From an uncultured Clostridia bacterium (GTDB taxonomy: Bacteria; Bacillota; Clostridia; Peptostreptococcales; Acidaminobacteraceae): 6,937 nt of DNA. The DNA lies in NCBI GenBank assembly GCA_937880545.1, contig CALFKA010000137.1, positions 1-6,937 of the forward strand, read 5' to 3'. How positions within the stretch are numbered: the stretch's first letter is position 1; each line of letters starts with the position of its first letter. A program made the translations under genes and the position numbers. The notes under the pieces were generated by a model that worked only from the letters and a program-made list of their open reading frames with translations, searched no databases and was not told the DNA's origin. Of this stretch, positions 1 through 6,104 are shown piece after piece.

Positions 1-31
1 AGCGCGCGCTCTACCTGAGATTTGGCAAGGC

Positions 32-47
32 ATTGTGACATCGCAAT
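32..47. promoter_or_regulatory. Operator-like inverted repeat at the response-regulator promoter
   Basis: ATTGTGA-CA-TCGCAAT is a 16-bp imperfect palindrome: six of seven arm positions are symmetric and the odd pair is T/G. It covers the putative -35 hexamer (35-40) and the start of the spacer of the response-regulator gene. A dimeric DNA-binding protein bound here would block or modulate RNA polymerase, and autoregulation by the LuxR-type regulator just downstream is one possibility. The symmetry is seen directly; its role as an operator is inference. I found no second copy in front of the kinase operon, which weakens the idea of a shared site. Confidence 0.4.
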
Positions 48-63
48 TGACTCGTGGTATCAT
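35..63 (+). promoter_or_regulatory. Putative sigma-A-type promoter of the response-regulator gene
   Basis: GTGACA (35-40, five of six matches to TTGACA) is followed by a 17-bp spacer and TATCAT (58-63). TGG directly before the -10 gives an extended -10 (TGnTATCAT). Transcription would start near position 70, almost at the AGGAGG, leaving a leader of only about 12 nt. No other hexamer pair of similar quality is visible in the 82 bases before the gene. This is prediction from consensus matching only, and an upstream promoter outside the window remains possible. Confidence 0.45.
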
Positions 64-70
64 GTCTTTT

Positions 71-76
71 AGGAGG
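71..76 (+). promoter_or_regulatory. Ribosome binding site fixing the response-regulator start
   Basis: A perfect AGGAGG ends 6 nt before the ATG at 83. In-frame upstream starts exist at 35 (GTG), 62 and 77. The one at 77 is too close to this site, and 35 and 62 have no comparable site in front and lie within or at the edge of the predicted promoter. The ATG at 83 also places the receiver domain's first beta strand (MKSIVIIED) at the usual distance from the N terminus. Confidence 0.85.
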
Positions 77-82
77 ATGATC

Positions 83-709
83 ATGAAAAGTATCGTAATT
101 ATTGAGGACCATCAGGTTCTAAGAGACTCCTTGACGCACCTCCTGGAAAGCAGGGGGGAATTCAAGGTAGTGGCTCAGAGTTCCCGCGCCTCGGACGCTT
201 TCAGTCTGTGCAGAAGACATCAACCGGATATTCTGCTCATGGACATCATGACAGAAGACGGTGACGGACTGGAAGAAGCCATCCACATCAAAGATGCCAT
301 GCCGAAGCAGCGCATCTATCTTCTCAGCGGGCTGAAAGAGCCTGACCGTGTGGAAAGGGCGAAAGAAGCGGGCATCGACGGATATCTTCTGAAAGACCTG
401 CCTGTTTCACAAATGCTAGCCAAACTTCGCCAACATGATAGCGAAGTATTCCCCAACCTGCGTGATTTAACCGATGAGATTCCGTTTGAGTTGACGCGCA
501 CGGAGCTTGCGATCCTGGAGCTTTTGGGAATGGGCTACAATGTGGATTCTGTCGCAGATCAGTTAAACTATTCTCCTCATACCATTAAAAAATATATCAG
601 CCGCGCTTTACTCAAGAGTGGCTGTTCAAACCGGGCGATGTTGCTGGCTCAGCTGACCAAATCCGGGCATATCAATCCCTGGCGAAATCGTGCGAGCGAG
701 CAAGAGTGA
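83..709 (+). CDS. NarL/FixJ-type response regulator (REC + LuxR HTH)
   Basis: This 208-residue cytoplasmic two-component response regulator is predicted to be phosphorylated by a sensor kinase and then to bind DNA. The receiver domain spans about residues 1-118: acidic pocket E8/D9, phosphoacceptor D54 in the LLMDIM strand, switch residue S82 (YLLSG) and K104 (YLLKD). A LuxR/GerE-type helix-turn-helix follows at about 137-192 (LTRTE, then SVADQLNYSPHTIKKYIS as scaffold, scanning turn and recognition helix, then the NR motif at 183-184). Size and layout are typical of the NarL/DegU family. The start at 83 is chosen from the AGGAGG at 71-76. The gene converges on the histidine kinase gene; its last 12 codons, beyond the HTH core, overlap that gene's 3' end by 38 bp. 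The regulator class matches the HisKA_3-type kinase next door, so pairing is likely although the two are not co-transcribed. Target genes are unknown. Confidence 0.93.
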   Translation: MKSIVIIEDHQVLRDSLTHLLESRGEFKVVAQSSRASDAFSLCRRHQPDILLMDIMTEDGDGLEEAIHIKDAMPKQRIYLLSGLKEPDRVERAKEAGIDGYLLKDLPVSQMLAKLRQHDSEVFPNLRDLTDEIPFELTRTELAILELLGMGYNVDSVADQLNYSPHTIKKYISRALLKSGCSNRAMLLAQLTKSGHINPWRNRASEQE

Positions 710-2102
710 GGCGGATAAGAAATCCTTCTTCCGGTATCACTGCAAAAGTACCACCGATGCGCTGCATTTTCTCGCGCATCCCCTGGATTCCCATTCCTTC
801 ATCGTACTCTAGTTTATAGGCAGTGCCGTTATTAAGAATTTCTATCAGAATGAGATTGCCCTCTTCCTTCATCGCCATCTCCACATAATTTGCTCCTCCG
901 TGGCGCACCGCATTGGTCGCTGCCTCGCGGAGGATGAGAAAGAGTGAGTGCTCTTGAAGATAACTGAGTGACGCTTTTCCAGTGATTACCAGTTCTACTC
1001 CTATATTTGCAAAAGCTGCGATCAGATTGGAAAAGACTTCTTCTTCGCGCATCAGCGCTCGTCTCTCCAACCTGTTAAGCAGTGAATTGATCATATCTAC
1101 CAGCTCCTTCTTTGTGAGGGAGCTTTCTTGTTTTGCCGCCAGCGTTTCCACGGAGATCCCCACGATGGATAACTCCTGTGCGAGGACATCATGAATATGG
1201 CGTGCCATATTGGTTGCTTCTTCTGCCTGGAGTGATTTGTCGATGGTGGTAAGCATCTCCTCTACGATCTCATTGACTGCACTCAGAAGTTCCGAGTTTC
1301 CCTGAGTCTCTTCAAGCAACCTGCGATATTCGGTGACATCAGAAAAACTCCAAATGGTACAGACTCTTCCATGAAGAATCGTCTCCTGTGGCTCCATCTG
1401 ATATTGTCTGCCGCGGGTGTCGGCGATGACAGTGGCTCCCGACCGATAGCTTTCGAGCCAGTCTCTTCCGCGTAGCTTCGGATCCGGCGCATGGGTGAAG
1501 ATGTCTTCCATCATCGCATTGGAGAACAATTCTTCTCCATTATCTGCGACCGTCCAGAGTCCAAAAGGCGACAGGTGAAGCGCCTGCAGCATACTATAAT
1601 CCGACTGGTGTTCTCGCAAAAAAAGACCAGAAATCACAAGATAATAGAGAAACCCAAAAAGCCAGAGGGTTGCCTGTGCAATCATCAGTGCGATATAGCC
1701 GCGGACTCCCATCAATAGATAGAACACCGGAAGCAGCAGGACCATGATAGCCACCCGGAAAAACAGAAGTACAGTCGTAAAGTCCCAGAGAAATCCTTTC
1801 GCAGCCGATCGCGCATAAAACATCCACAGATGAGTAAAAATGGGAACAATTAGCCATCCTGTCCAGTAACTCCAGATGCCGGGAACCCTCCCCATGCGTA
1901 TGACGAGATAACCAAAGAATAGCTGGAAGGTAAATATAAGCACTGTCAGGAAGTTTACGAAAAAGTAGACTTTCCAGATGAGATTAAATCTCCCTCTCCA
2001 GCGGTAACCCATGAGAAAGATCGTAAAAATGCTGATCGGAATACAGCACAGGTAGACGAACAGCAAAACGAGGCGAAGATTCATGCCCAGAGCTTCAGAC
2101 AT
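672..2102 (-). CDS. Membrane sensor histidine kinase, DegS/NarX (HisKA_3) class
   Basis: This 476-residue inner-membrane sensor kinase is expected to autophosphorylate and pass phosphate to a NarL-type regulator, most simply the one encoded at 83-709. The N-terminal half has about five hydrophobic segments (roughly residues 9-32, 44-68, 76-97, 107-133, 136-162). A PAS-like region follows (about 170-265, from SPFGLWTVADNGE to WSFSDVTEYR), then a linker helix. The dimerisation/phosphoacceptor helix contains ARHIHDVLAQ with H304 as the expected phosphorylated His. The ATPase domain shows an N box (REAATNAVRHGG, N397) and a glycine box (GMGIQGMREK, 436-445). At the usual DNG motif it reads NNG (424-426), so the adenine-contacting Asp appears to be Asn. 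The start at 2102 is set by GGAGG at 2113-2109; an upstream in-frame ATG at 2123 lacks support. The start overlaps the preceding gene by 8 bp (ATGTCTGA), implying translational coupling. The input signal is unknown. Confidence 0.92.
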   Translation of the reverse strand: MSEALGMNLRLVLLFVYLCCIPISIFTIFLMGYRWRGRFNLIWKVYFFVNFLTVLIFTFQLFFGYLVIRMGRVPGIWSYWTGWLIVPIFTHLWMFYARSAAKGFLWDFTTVLLFFRVAIMVLLLPVFYLLMGVRGYIALMIAQATLWLFGFLYYLVISGLFLREHQSDYSMLQALHLSPFGLWTVADNGEELFSNAMMEDIFTHAPDPKLRGRDWLESYRSGATVIADTRGRQYQMEPQETILHGRVCTIWSFSDVTEYRRLLEETQGNSELLSAVNEIVEEMLTTIDKSLQAEEATNMARHIHDVLAQELSIVGISVETLAAKQESSLTKKELVDMINSLLNRLERRALMREEEVFSNLIAAFANIGVELVITGKASLSYLQEHSLFLILREAATNAVRHGGANYVEMAMKEEGNLILIEILNNGTAYKLEYDEGMGIQGMREKMQRIGGTFAVIPEEGFLIRLTLARSHDFARD

Positions 2103-3669
2103 GCGGCACCTCCAGTTTGACATCGAGGCTGACCTCTCCGTCTTCTTCTCGGATGCTCCATCCAGGAGATGTGTTGCTTTCCAGACGTTTCATCAGTTCT
2201 TCGTCATCTTCACCACTTAAGGTAAGAGCAATGCTTCCCTCTTCCCTCACGATCCCGTAAATCCATAGTTCCAGCTGCGATGTCAGGCGGGCGAGCTGTA
2301 AAAAAAAGCTCAGAATGGAGCGAGCGGCGGGATAACGAAAGTGTATACTCCGGGGGACTTCCAGATGTACCTGGTTCTTCCCCATCTGCATAATCTCTTC
2401 ACACCACTGCCGAAGCACCGATGACTCGATGGGGTTTTCCTGAAGTTCAGCGACAGCGAGATTGCTTCGTCTTCTGATATAGGCACATAGAAGCCTGACT
2501 TCCTCTACTTCGGCATCTGTTATATTTCCTTCGTCCAGTTCTTCTATCTTCTGAGCCAGTTCGCGCAGCCAATCTGAAATCGACTCTTCGATGTTCGAGA
2601 GGATATTGAGCCGCATCTGGAACTGCTCCAATTCACGGTTCATTGCTCCTCTCTGCAGAAGAAGATCCTTCTTCATATGTAATTCTTCGAGCTGCTGGTC
2701 ACGCCGCTGAAGAGCATCGACCCTATCCTTAATGTCCTCAAAGTAGACCAAGTAGCCACCGTGAAGGTCATAGCTTCGCCACTGATAGATTTTCTCAAGA
2801 CCTCGGTCAAGGCGTTGCCATCCTGCTCCCAGCGCCTGAATGATCTCCTCAAGCTCCAAGTCGATAATAAAATCTGAGTAGTGCGTGACACCTGCTGAAA
2901 CATAGCTTGGTCTGCCAGATTCACTGAGAATGAAAGCCAGTCTGTCCATCCTCTCAAAAATGAGACCACTCAAGGTGTTCATCACCGTCGGGGCCGAACG
3001 GAAGGAAATTTCCAGTAAAAACAGGTACGTAAAGAGAAGCAGTACGCCAATGAGCTGCTGCTGGAAAAAGTCAGTATTATTCATTCTTACGATAATCAAT
3101 CCCATAAAGATCAGCTGGATTAGAATCAAGAAAACTTGACGTGACCATTTGCGAAATCGCCAAGTGCTCAACATACTCATGGTACCTGCAAAAAGTTTTC
3201 CGATGTTGAGAAACAGCAAGAAAAGCACAACTGGGTGTGTAATCGGATTTTCCCCCGGTGTGATGATAAGCAAATTGTGGTTTAGCGATGTCACCCCAAA
3301 GACAACAACCAACAGATCGAAAAGGACAATCATTCCCATCGTAACGCGAAATCTCTCGGAGGTCGTCGTGAGTTGTGTCGTCATAAGAAACCAATTCGAA
3401 AACAGGAGATGAAACAAATAGAGTCTGATAAATAAGATATTTTGGAAAGCATCGCTCCCGGTGATGCCTACCGTCATAAGACTCAGGAGAAGCCAGGTAA
3501 TCATCACGGCGCCATTTACAGCCATGAAAAATCGCTCACTCCTCCTTGCCACACCCAAAAGGAGAGATCCGGACCATACAGAAACTAGGCATAATGCCAG
3601 GATCATCGTCAATCCATATCCATGTATGTAGAAAGTCTCCTGACTCCACAGGGCAATACTGCTGTCCAT
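2095..3669 (-). CDS. Seven-TM histidine-kinase-like protein, probable pseudokinase
   Basis: This 524-residue protein is built like a sensor kinase but seems catalytically dead. About seven hydrophobic segments fill residues 17-224 (roughly 17-39, 47-69, 74-97, 109-129, 143-168, 177-196, 200-224), resembling the 7TM input domain of some Firmicutes kinases. A PAS-like stretch follows (about 244-313, ending GGYLVYFEDIKD), then a coiled-coil helix (about 315-380). Where an IHDS-type phosphoacceptor motif is expected the sequence reads IEESISD (360-366), so Glu replaces His. The conserved-looking AYIRRRSN (396-403) marks the second helix. The C-terminal 85 residues keep an ATPase-like alternation of helix and strands but have no N box, no DNG and no glycine box. 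It overlaps the true kinase gene by 8 bp, so both are probably made together, perhaps as a sensory or scaffolding partner. The start at 3669 has AGGAG at 3680-3676. An alternative is a non-kinase 7TM sensor with an unrelated coiled coil. Confidence 0.8.
   Translation of the reverse strand: MDSSIALWSQETFYIHGYGLTMILALCLVSVWSGSLLLGVARRSERFFMAVNGAVMITWLLLSLMTVGITGSDAFQNILFIRLYLFHLLFSNWFLMTTQLTTTSERFRVTMGMIVLFDLLVVVFGVTSLNHNLLIITPGENPITHPVVLFLLFLNIGKLFAGTMSMLSTWRFRKWSRQVFLILIQLIFMGLIIVRMNNTDFFQQQLIGVLLLFTYLFLLEISFRSAPTVMNTLSGLIFERMDRLAFILSESGRPSYVSAGVTHYSDFIIDLELEEIIQALGAGWQRLDRGLEKIYQWRSYDLHGGYLVYFEDIKDRVDALQRRDQQLEELHMKKDLLLQRGAMNRELEQFQMRLNILSNIEESISDWLRELAQKIEELDEGNITDAEVEEVRLLCAYIRRRSNLAVAELQENPIESSVLRQWCEEIMQMGKNQVHLEVPRSIHFRYPAARSILSFFLQLARLTSQLELWIYGIVREEGSIALTLSGEDDEELMKRLESNTSPGWSIREEDGEVSLDVKLEVPHV
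2109..2113 (-). promoter_or_regulatory. Ribosome binding site fixing the kinase start
   Basis: On the minus strand GGAGG is followed by TGCCGC and then ATG (2102-2100), a 6-nt spacing. This site lies inside the last codons of the upstream pseudokinase gene. It argues against the earlier ATG at 2123, which would place the site inside the coding region, and against the next ATG at 2084, which has no purine-rich sequence at the right distance. Confidence 0.8.
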
Positions 3670-3678
3670 TTGTCACTC

Positions 3679-3688
3679 CTGTTAACAG
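3679..3688. repeat. Perfect 10-bp palindrome at the kinase-operon start site
   Basis: CTGTTAACAG is fully self-complementary. It sits between the putative -10 box and the ribosome binding site of the pseudokinase gene, sharing two bases with each side. It could be an operator half or a small hairpin that touches the AGGAG, but a 10-bp palindrome can occur by chance. The symmetry is observed; a function is only a guess. Confidence 0.25.
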
Positions 3689-3716
3689 TATACATGCAAA
3701 AAACGCCTGAATACAA
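3687..3716 (-). promoter_or_regulatory. Putative promoter of the pseudokinase-kinase operon, inside the truA terminator
   Basis: On the minus strand TTGTAT (3716-3711) and TATACT (3692-3687) are separated by 18 bp. The -35 hexamer lies in the loop and 3' arm of the truA terminator hairpin. The start site would fall near 3681, directly at the AGGAG, giving a leader of about 12 nt, the same geometry as predicted for the response-regulator gene. A promoter is needed here if the terminator works, and this is the best match in the 50-bp gap. The -35 is only moderate. Confidence 0.4.
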
Positions 3717-3726
3717 GATTCAAGCG
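3698..3726 (-). terminator. Intrinsic terminator of the ecfA1-ecfA2-ecfT-truA operon
   Basis: Minus strand: CGCTTGAAT, loop CTTGT, ATTCAGGCG, then TTTTTT. The stem has nine contiguous pairs including one G-U, and the six-T run follows at once. The truA stop codon TGA (3722-3720) is part of the 5' arm, so a ribosome terminating there would cover the hairpin. The layout is a textbook Rho-independent terminator separating truA from the signalling operon. The stem is only moderately GC-rich, so some read-through is possible. Confidence 0.85.
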
Positions 3727-4463
3727 AAGAGATCAGATGAATAATATACATCCATTAAATATAGGGCGTGTGGCGGGGCTAGAAGACGCGTCTTGTGTCT
3801 TTGCTTCGAGTCGAGGATCTCTCTCGTTGCTTCTGCGGGGAGTCTTCCCCAGCCGACATGCAGGAGATACTGCACCAGGACCCTCGCCATACGATACAAG
3901 AATCCATCGGCAAAAAGGTCAAAGATAATTCTGTCATCTTTTTGATGGATTTCAATCGCCCAGAGATCTCGTCTCTTATCTCCTTCTCCTTTTCTGCGAT
4001 TTGAGAAGGAAGAGAAGTCCTGCACACCCTTTAGATAGAAGACAGCCTTTTTCATTTCTTCCATATTTGGCGCTTCTTTTACATAGTGAACATAAGGTCT
4101 TTCGAAAAGCCGGTCATTTAGTGTACAGATATAGCGGTAGTGCTTTCCAATGGCGTCAAAGCGCGGATGGAAGCTTTCCGGGCAGTGTGTCAGTTGCTCC
4201 AACTTGATGTCTCGTGGGAGCATCTTGCGAAGCGCCCGTTTGAGTGCAGGAATTCCAATGGTCTGCGTTGACGAAAAGGAGGCCACTTGTCCCACCGCGT
4301 GGACGCCCGTATCGGTGCGTCCACTCGAGTGAAGAGTGATCTCTTCCCTGAATAAAATGCCAAGCACCTGTTCGAACTCTCCCTGTACTGTCCTTGTGTC
4401 CGGCTGTCGCTGATAGCCCGAGAAGTCCCTGCCATCATAACCAAATTTCATGACAACATTCAT
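3720..4463 (-). CDS. truA: tRNA pseudouridine(38-40) synthase TruA
   Basis: This cytoplasmic enzyme of 247 residues, normal for the family, isomerises uridines 38-40 in the anticodon stem-loop of many tRNAs. The N terminus has YDGRDFSGYQRQ with TVQGEFE (residues 9-32). The catalytic motif is SSGRTDTGVHA with D51 as the nucleophilic Asp. FHPRFDAIGKHYRYI (98-112) carries the conserved active-site Tyr (Y109). The C-terminal half has DFSSFS (149-154) and the FLYRMAR helix (188-194). Two positions differ from the usual form: FLxxMVR reads MAR, and the C-terminal APxxGLYL reads APPHALYL (229-236). The fold should tolerate both. Its ATG overlaps the ecfT stop as ATGA (4 bp); no strong ribosome binding site is visible, so expression probably depends on coupling. 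It is the last gene before the terminator. In many Firmicutes rplM-rpsI follow truA; here they do not. Confidence 0.96.
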   Translation of the reverse strand: MNVVMKFGYDGRDFSGYQRQPDTRTVQGEFEQVLGILFREEITLHSSGRTDTGVHAVGQVASFSSTQTIGIPALKRALRKMLPRDIKLEQLTHCPESFHPRFDAIGKHYRYICTLNDRLFERPYVHYVKEAPNMEEMKKAVFYLKGVQDFSSFSNRRKGEGDKRRDLWAIEIHQKDDRIIFDLFADGFLYRMARVLVQYLLHVGWGRLPAEATREILDSKQRHKTRLLAPPHALYLMDVYYSSDLFA

Positions 4464-5257
4464 AGTTTTCCCAAGAGGAAGACGCCAGCAAAGAGTCCAA
4501 TCAATATGAGATAGGCGATGGCGTCACGGTAAGTGTAGCGAAGCTCGTGGAGTCGGGTTCTGCCCGTTCCTCCGCGGTAACAACGCGCCTCCATGGCGCT
4601 TGCCAGGTCATCAGCACGCTTAAAGGATGCGATGAACAACGGCACCAAGAGCGGCACCAGAGCCTTTGCTCGCTTGATGAGTCTCCCTGACTCAAAATCT
4701 GCTCCCCTTGCCATCTGCGCCTTCATAATCTTATCCGTCTCTTCGAGAAGAGTGGGGATAAATCGCAGTGCTATTGACATCATCATCGCCACTTCATGGG
4801 CTGGAAAGCCAATCCTTTTAAACGGTGACAACAGCTTTTCAATCCCGTCTGTTAATTGGATTGGTGAGGACGTCAACGTCATCAGGCTGGTCCCCAGAAT
4901 CAGAAGCGTCAGGCGGATCATCATCATAAAGGCGAGACGCAGCCCTTCATAGGTGATGCGAATGCGCCACCATTGAAAGATCGGTGTGCCCGGCGTAAAG
5001 AACAGGTTGATGGTAAAGGCAAACAGCAGGATAAACATAATGGAGCGAAGCCCGCGGATCATAAACTTCACCGGGACCTTGCTCAGAAGAATATTCATCA
5101 GCACAAAGAGCCCCAGCAACGCATACTGAATTGGGGTCTTCACAATAAAGGTGACGATAATAAAAAACATGGTTGCGGTCAGCTTGGTTCGTGGATCCAA
5201 CCGATGCAAAACGGAATCCGCCGGGTAATACTGGCCAACCGTAATATCTCTAAGCAT
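4460..5257 (-). CDS. ecfT: ECF transporter transmembrane component EcfT
   Basis: EcfT is the 265-residue integral membrane protein that couples the two ATPases to interchangeable substrate-binding S components for uptake of vitamins and other micronutrients (CbiQ-like family). The N terminus has the family signature GQYYPADSVLHRLDPRTKL (residues 8-26). Hydrophobic segments lie at about 28-40, 42-59, 70-88, 106-130 and 245-263. The long cytoplasmic coupling helices between them carry the two Ala-Arg-X motifs that contact the ATPases: ARG at 183-185 and ARC at 224-226, the second within AMEARCYRGG. Length is typical. The start at 5257 overlaps the ecfA2 stop by 8 bp (ATGCTTAG) and has AGGTGG at 5269-5264, 6 nt upstream. 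With no S component nearby, this is a shared group II module. Confidence 0.95.
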   Translation of the reverse strand: MLRDITVGQYYPADSVLHRLDPRTKLTATMFFIIVTFIVKTPIQYALLGLFVLMNILLSKVPVKFMIRGLRSIMFILLFAFTINLFFTPGTPIFQWWRIRITYEGLRLAFMMMIRLTLLILGTSLMTLTSSPIQLTDGIEKLLSPFKRIGFPAHEVAMMMSIALRFIPTLLEETDKIMKAQMARGADFESGRLIKRAKALVPLLVPLFIASFKRADDLASAMEARCYRGGTGRTRLHELRYTYRDAIAYLILIGLFAGVFLLGKL

Positions 5258-6104
5258 GGCGAACCACCTTTACAATGGCTTCCTGTGCTTCCTGGACAGT
5301 CGCGTAGTTGCGCGCAAAAGGTTTGCCGGCTTTTCTCAGTTCATACATGATGCGGCTGATAACCGGCACATCCATCCCGCACTCTTCAAAGAACTCCACG
5401 TCTTCAAAAGCTTCGGTTACCGGCTTATCCATCTTGATCTCACCGTCTTTCATGAGAATGATGCGACTTGAAATCGACGCAATTTCCTCCATAGAATGCG
5501 AGATGATGATCAGTGTGATATTTTTTTGTTTGTGAAGGGAGCGGAGTGTATCGAGGAGTTGACTTCTACCCAGTGGGTCAAGACCCGCCGTTGGTTCATC
5601 AAGCATGAGGACGCTCGGATTCATCGCCAGCACACCGGCGATGGCCACTCTTCGCTTCTGCCCTCCACTTATTTCAAAGGGAGATCGGTCTTTGAGTAAC
5701 TCGTAGTCAAGCCCGATCAGCTCCATCGCTTCTTTTACTCGCAGATCCGCTTCCTCCTGAGAAAGTCCCAGGTTCAATGGACCAAAAGCGATGTCCTTTG
5801 CGATGGTTTCTTCAAAGAGCTGATATTCCGGGTACTGAAAGACAAGACCTACTTTTTTTCGCAGTTCGGAGAGGTTTTGCTTATCCCCTGTAATCTGAAT
5901 GCCTTCTACTTCGAGTTCCCCCGATGTGGGGCGAAGGAGGCCATTGATATGCTGCAAGAGGGTAGATTTTCCGCTTCCCGTGGGGCCGATGATGCCAACG
6001 GCTTCACCATTTTCAATGTGAAGGGAAACGTCTTTTAACCCGAAAGTTGCAAACGTAGTCCCGGGATTATATTCATGTGATACGTTCTTTAGAGTAATGG
6101 ACAT
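5250..6104 (-). CDS. ecfA2: ECF transporter ATPase EcfA2
   Basis: This 284-residue ABC ATPase forms a heterodimer with EcfA1 on the inner face of the membrane and drives the ECF importer. Motifs are complete: Walker A GPTGSGKST (40-48), Q-loop Q90 (VFQYPEYQLF), signature ISGGQKRR (145-152), Walker B VLMLDEP with catalytic E170, D-loop AGLDP and switch H203 (ISHSMEE). The N terminus (MSITLKNVSHEYNPGT) and the YPEYQLFEETI stretch are characteristic of the A2 rather than the A1 subunit, as is its second position in the operon. The C-terminal tail (about 230-284) fits the family's regulatory extension. The start at 6104 lies 16 bp inside the end of ecfA1; only a weak purine-rich GGTGAG precedes it, so translation is probably coupled. 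Confidence 0.95.
   Translation of the reverse strand: MSITLKNVSHEYNPGTTFATFGLKDVSLHIENGEAVGIIGPTGSGKSTLLQHINGLLRPTSGELEVEGIQITGDKQNLSELRKKVGLVFQYPEYQLFEETIAKDIAFGPLNLGLSQEEADLRVKEAMELIGLDYELLKDRSPFEISGGQKRRVAIAGVLAMNPSVLMLDEPTAGLDPLGRSQLLDTLRSLHKQKNITLIIISHSMEEIASISSRIILMKDGEIKMDKPVTEAFEDVEFFEECGMDVPVISRIMYELRKAGKPFARNYATVQEAQEAIVKVVRHA

Noticed and set aside
1..34. Minus strand resembles part of a tRNA D arm (CTCAGG-TAGAGC), next to a palindrome AGCGCGCGCT at 1-10.
   Set aside because: The D loop would have only about five bases, the first D-stem pair is mismatched, and no acceptor stem can be checked because it runs off the window. Probably chance similarity.
32..47. CRP- or FNR-type binding site, because of the TGTGA half.
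   Set aside because: Only one half resembles the TGTGA core and the spacing (2 bp between arms) does not fit either consensus, so it is listed only as an uncharacterised inverted repeat.
35..82. Longer N terminus for the response regulator, starting at 35, 62 or 77.
   Set aside because: The perfect AGGAGG at 71-76 is correctly spaced only for the ATG at 83, and the extra residues do not belong to the receiver fold.
585..605. T-rich run on the minus strand (opposite the A6 near 592) as a terminator for the kinase gene.
   Set aside because: The bases before it give at most a three-pair stem, and it encodes ordinary HTH residues of the regulator on the other strand.
2103..2123. Kinase start at the ATG at 2123, giving a 29-bp overlap with the pseudokinase gene.
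   Set aside because: The GGAGG at 2113-2109 lies downstream of that ATG and is well spaced for the ATG at 2102, so the shorter form is preferred.
4593..5350. Long open frames on the plus strand (4593-4952 and 4973-5350) opposite ecfT and ecfA2.
   Set aside because: They have no ribosome binding site or recognisable protein pattern and lie wholly opposite conserved genes with intact motifs; they are antisense shadows.
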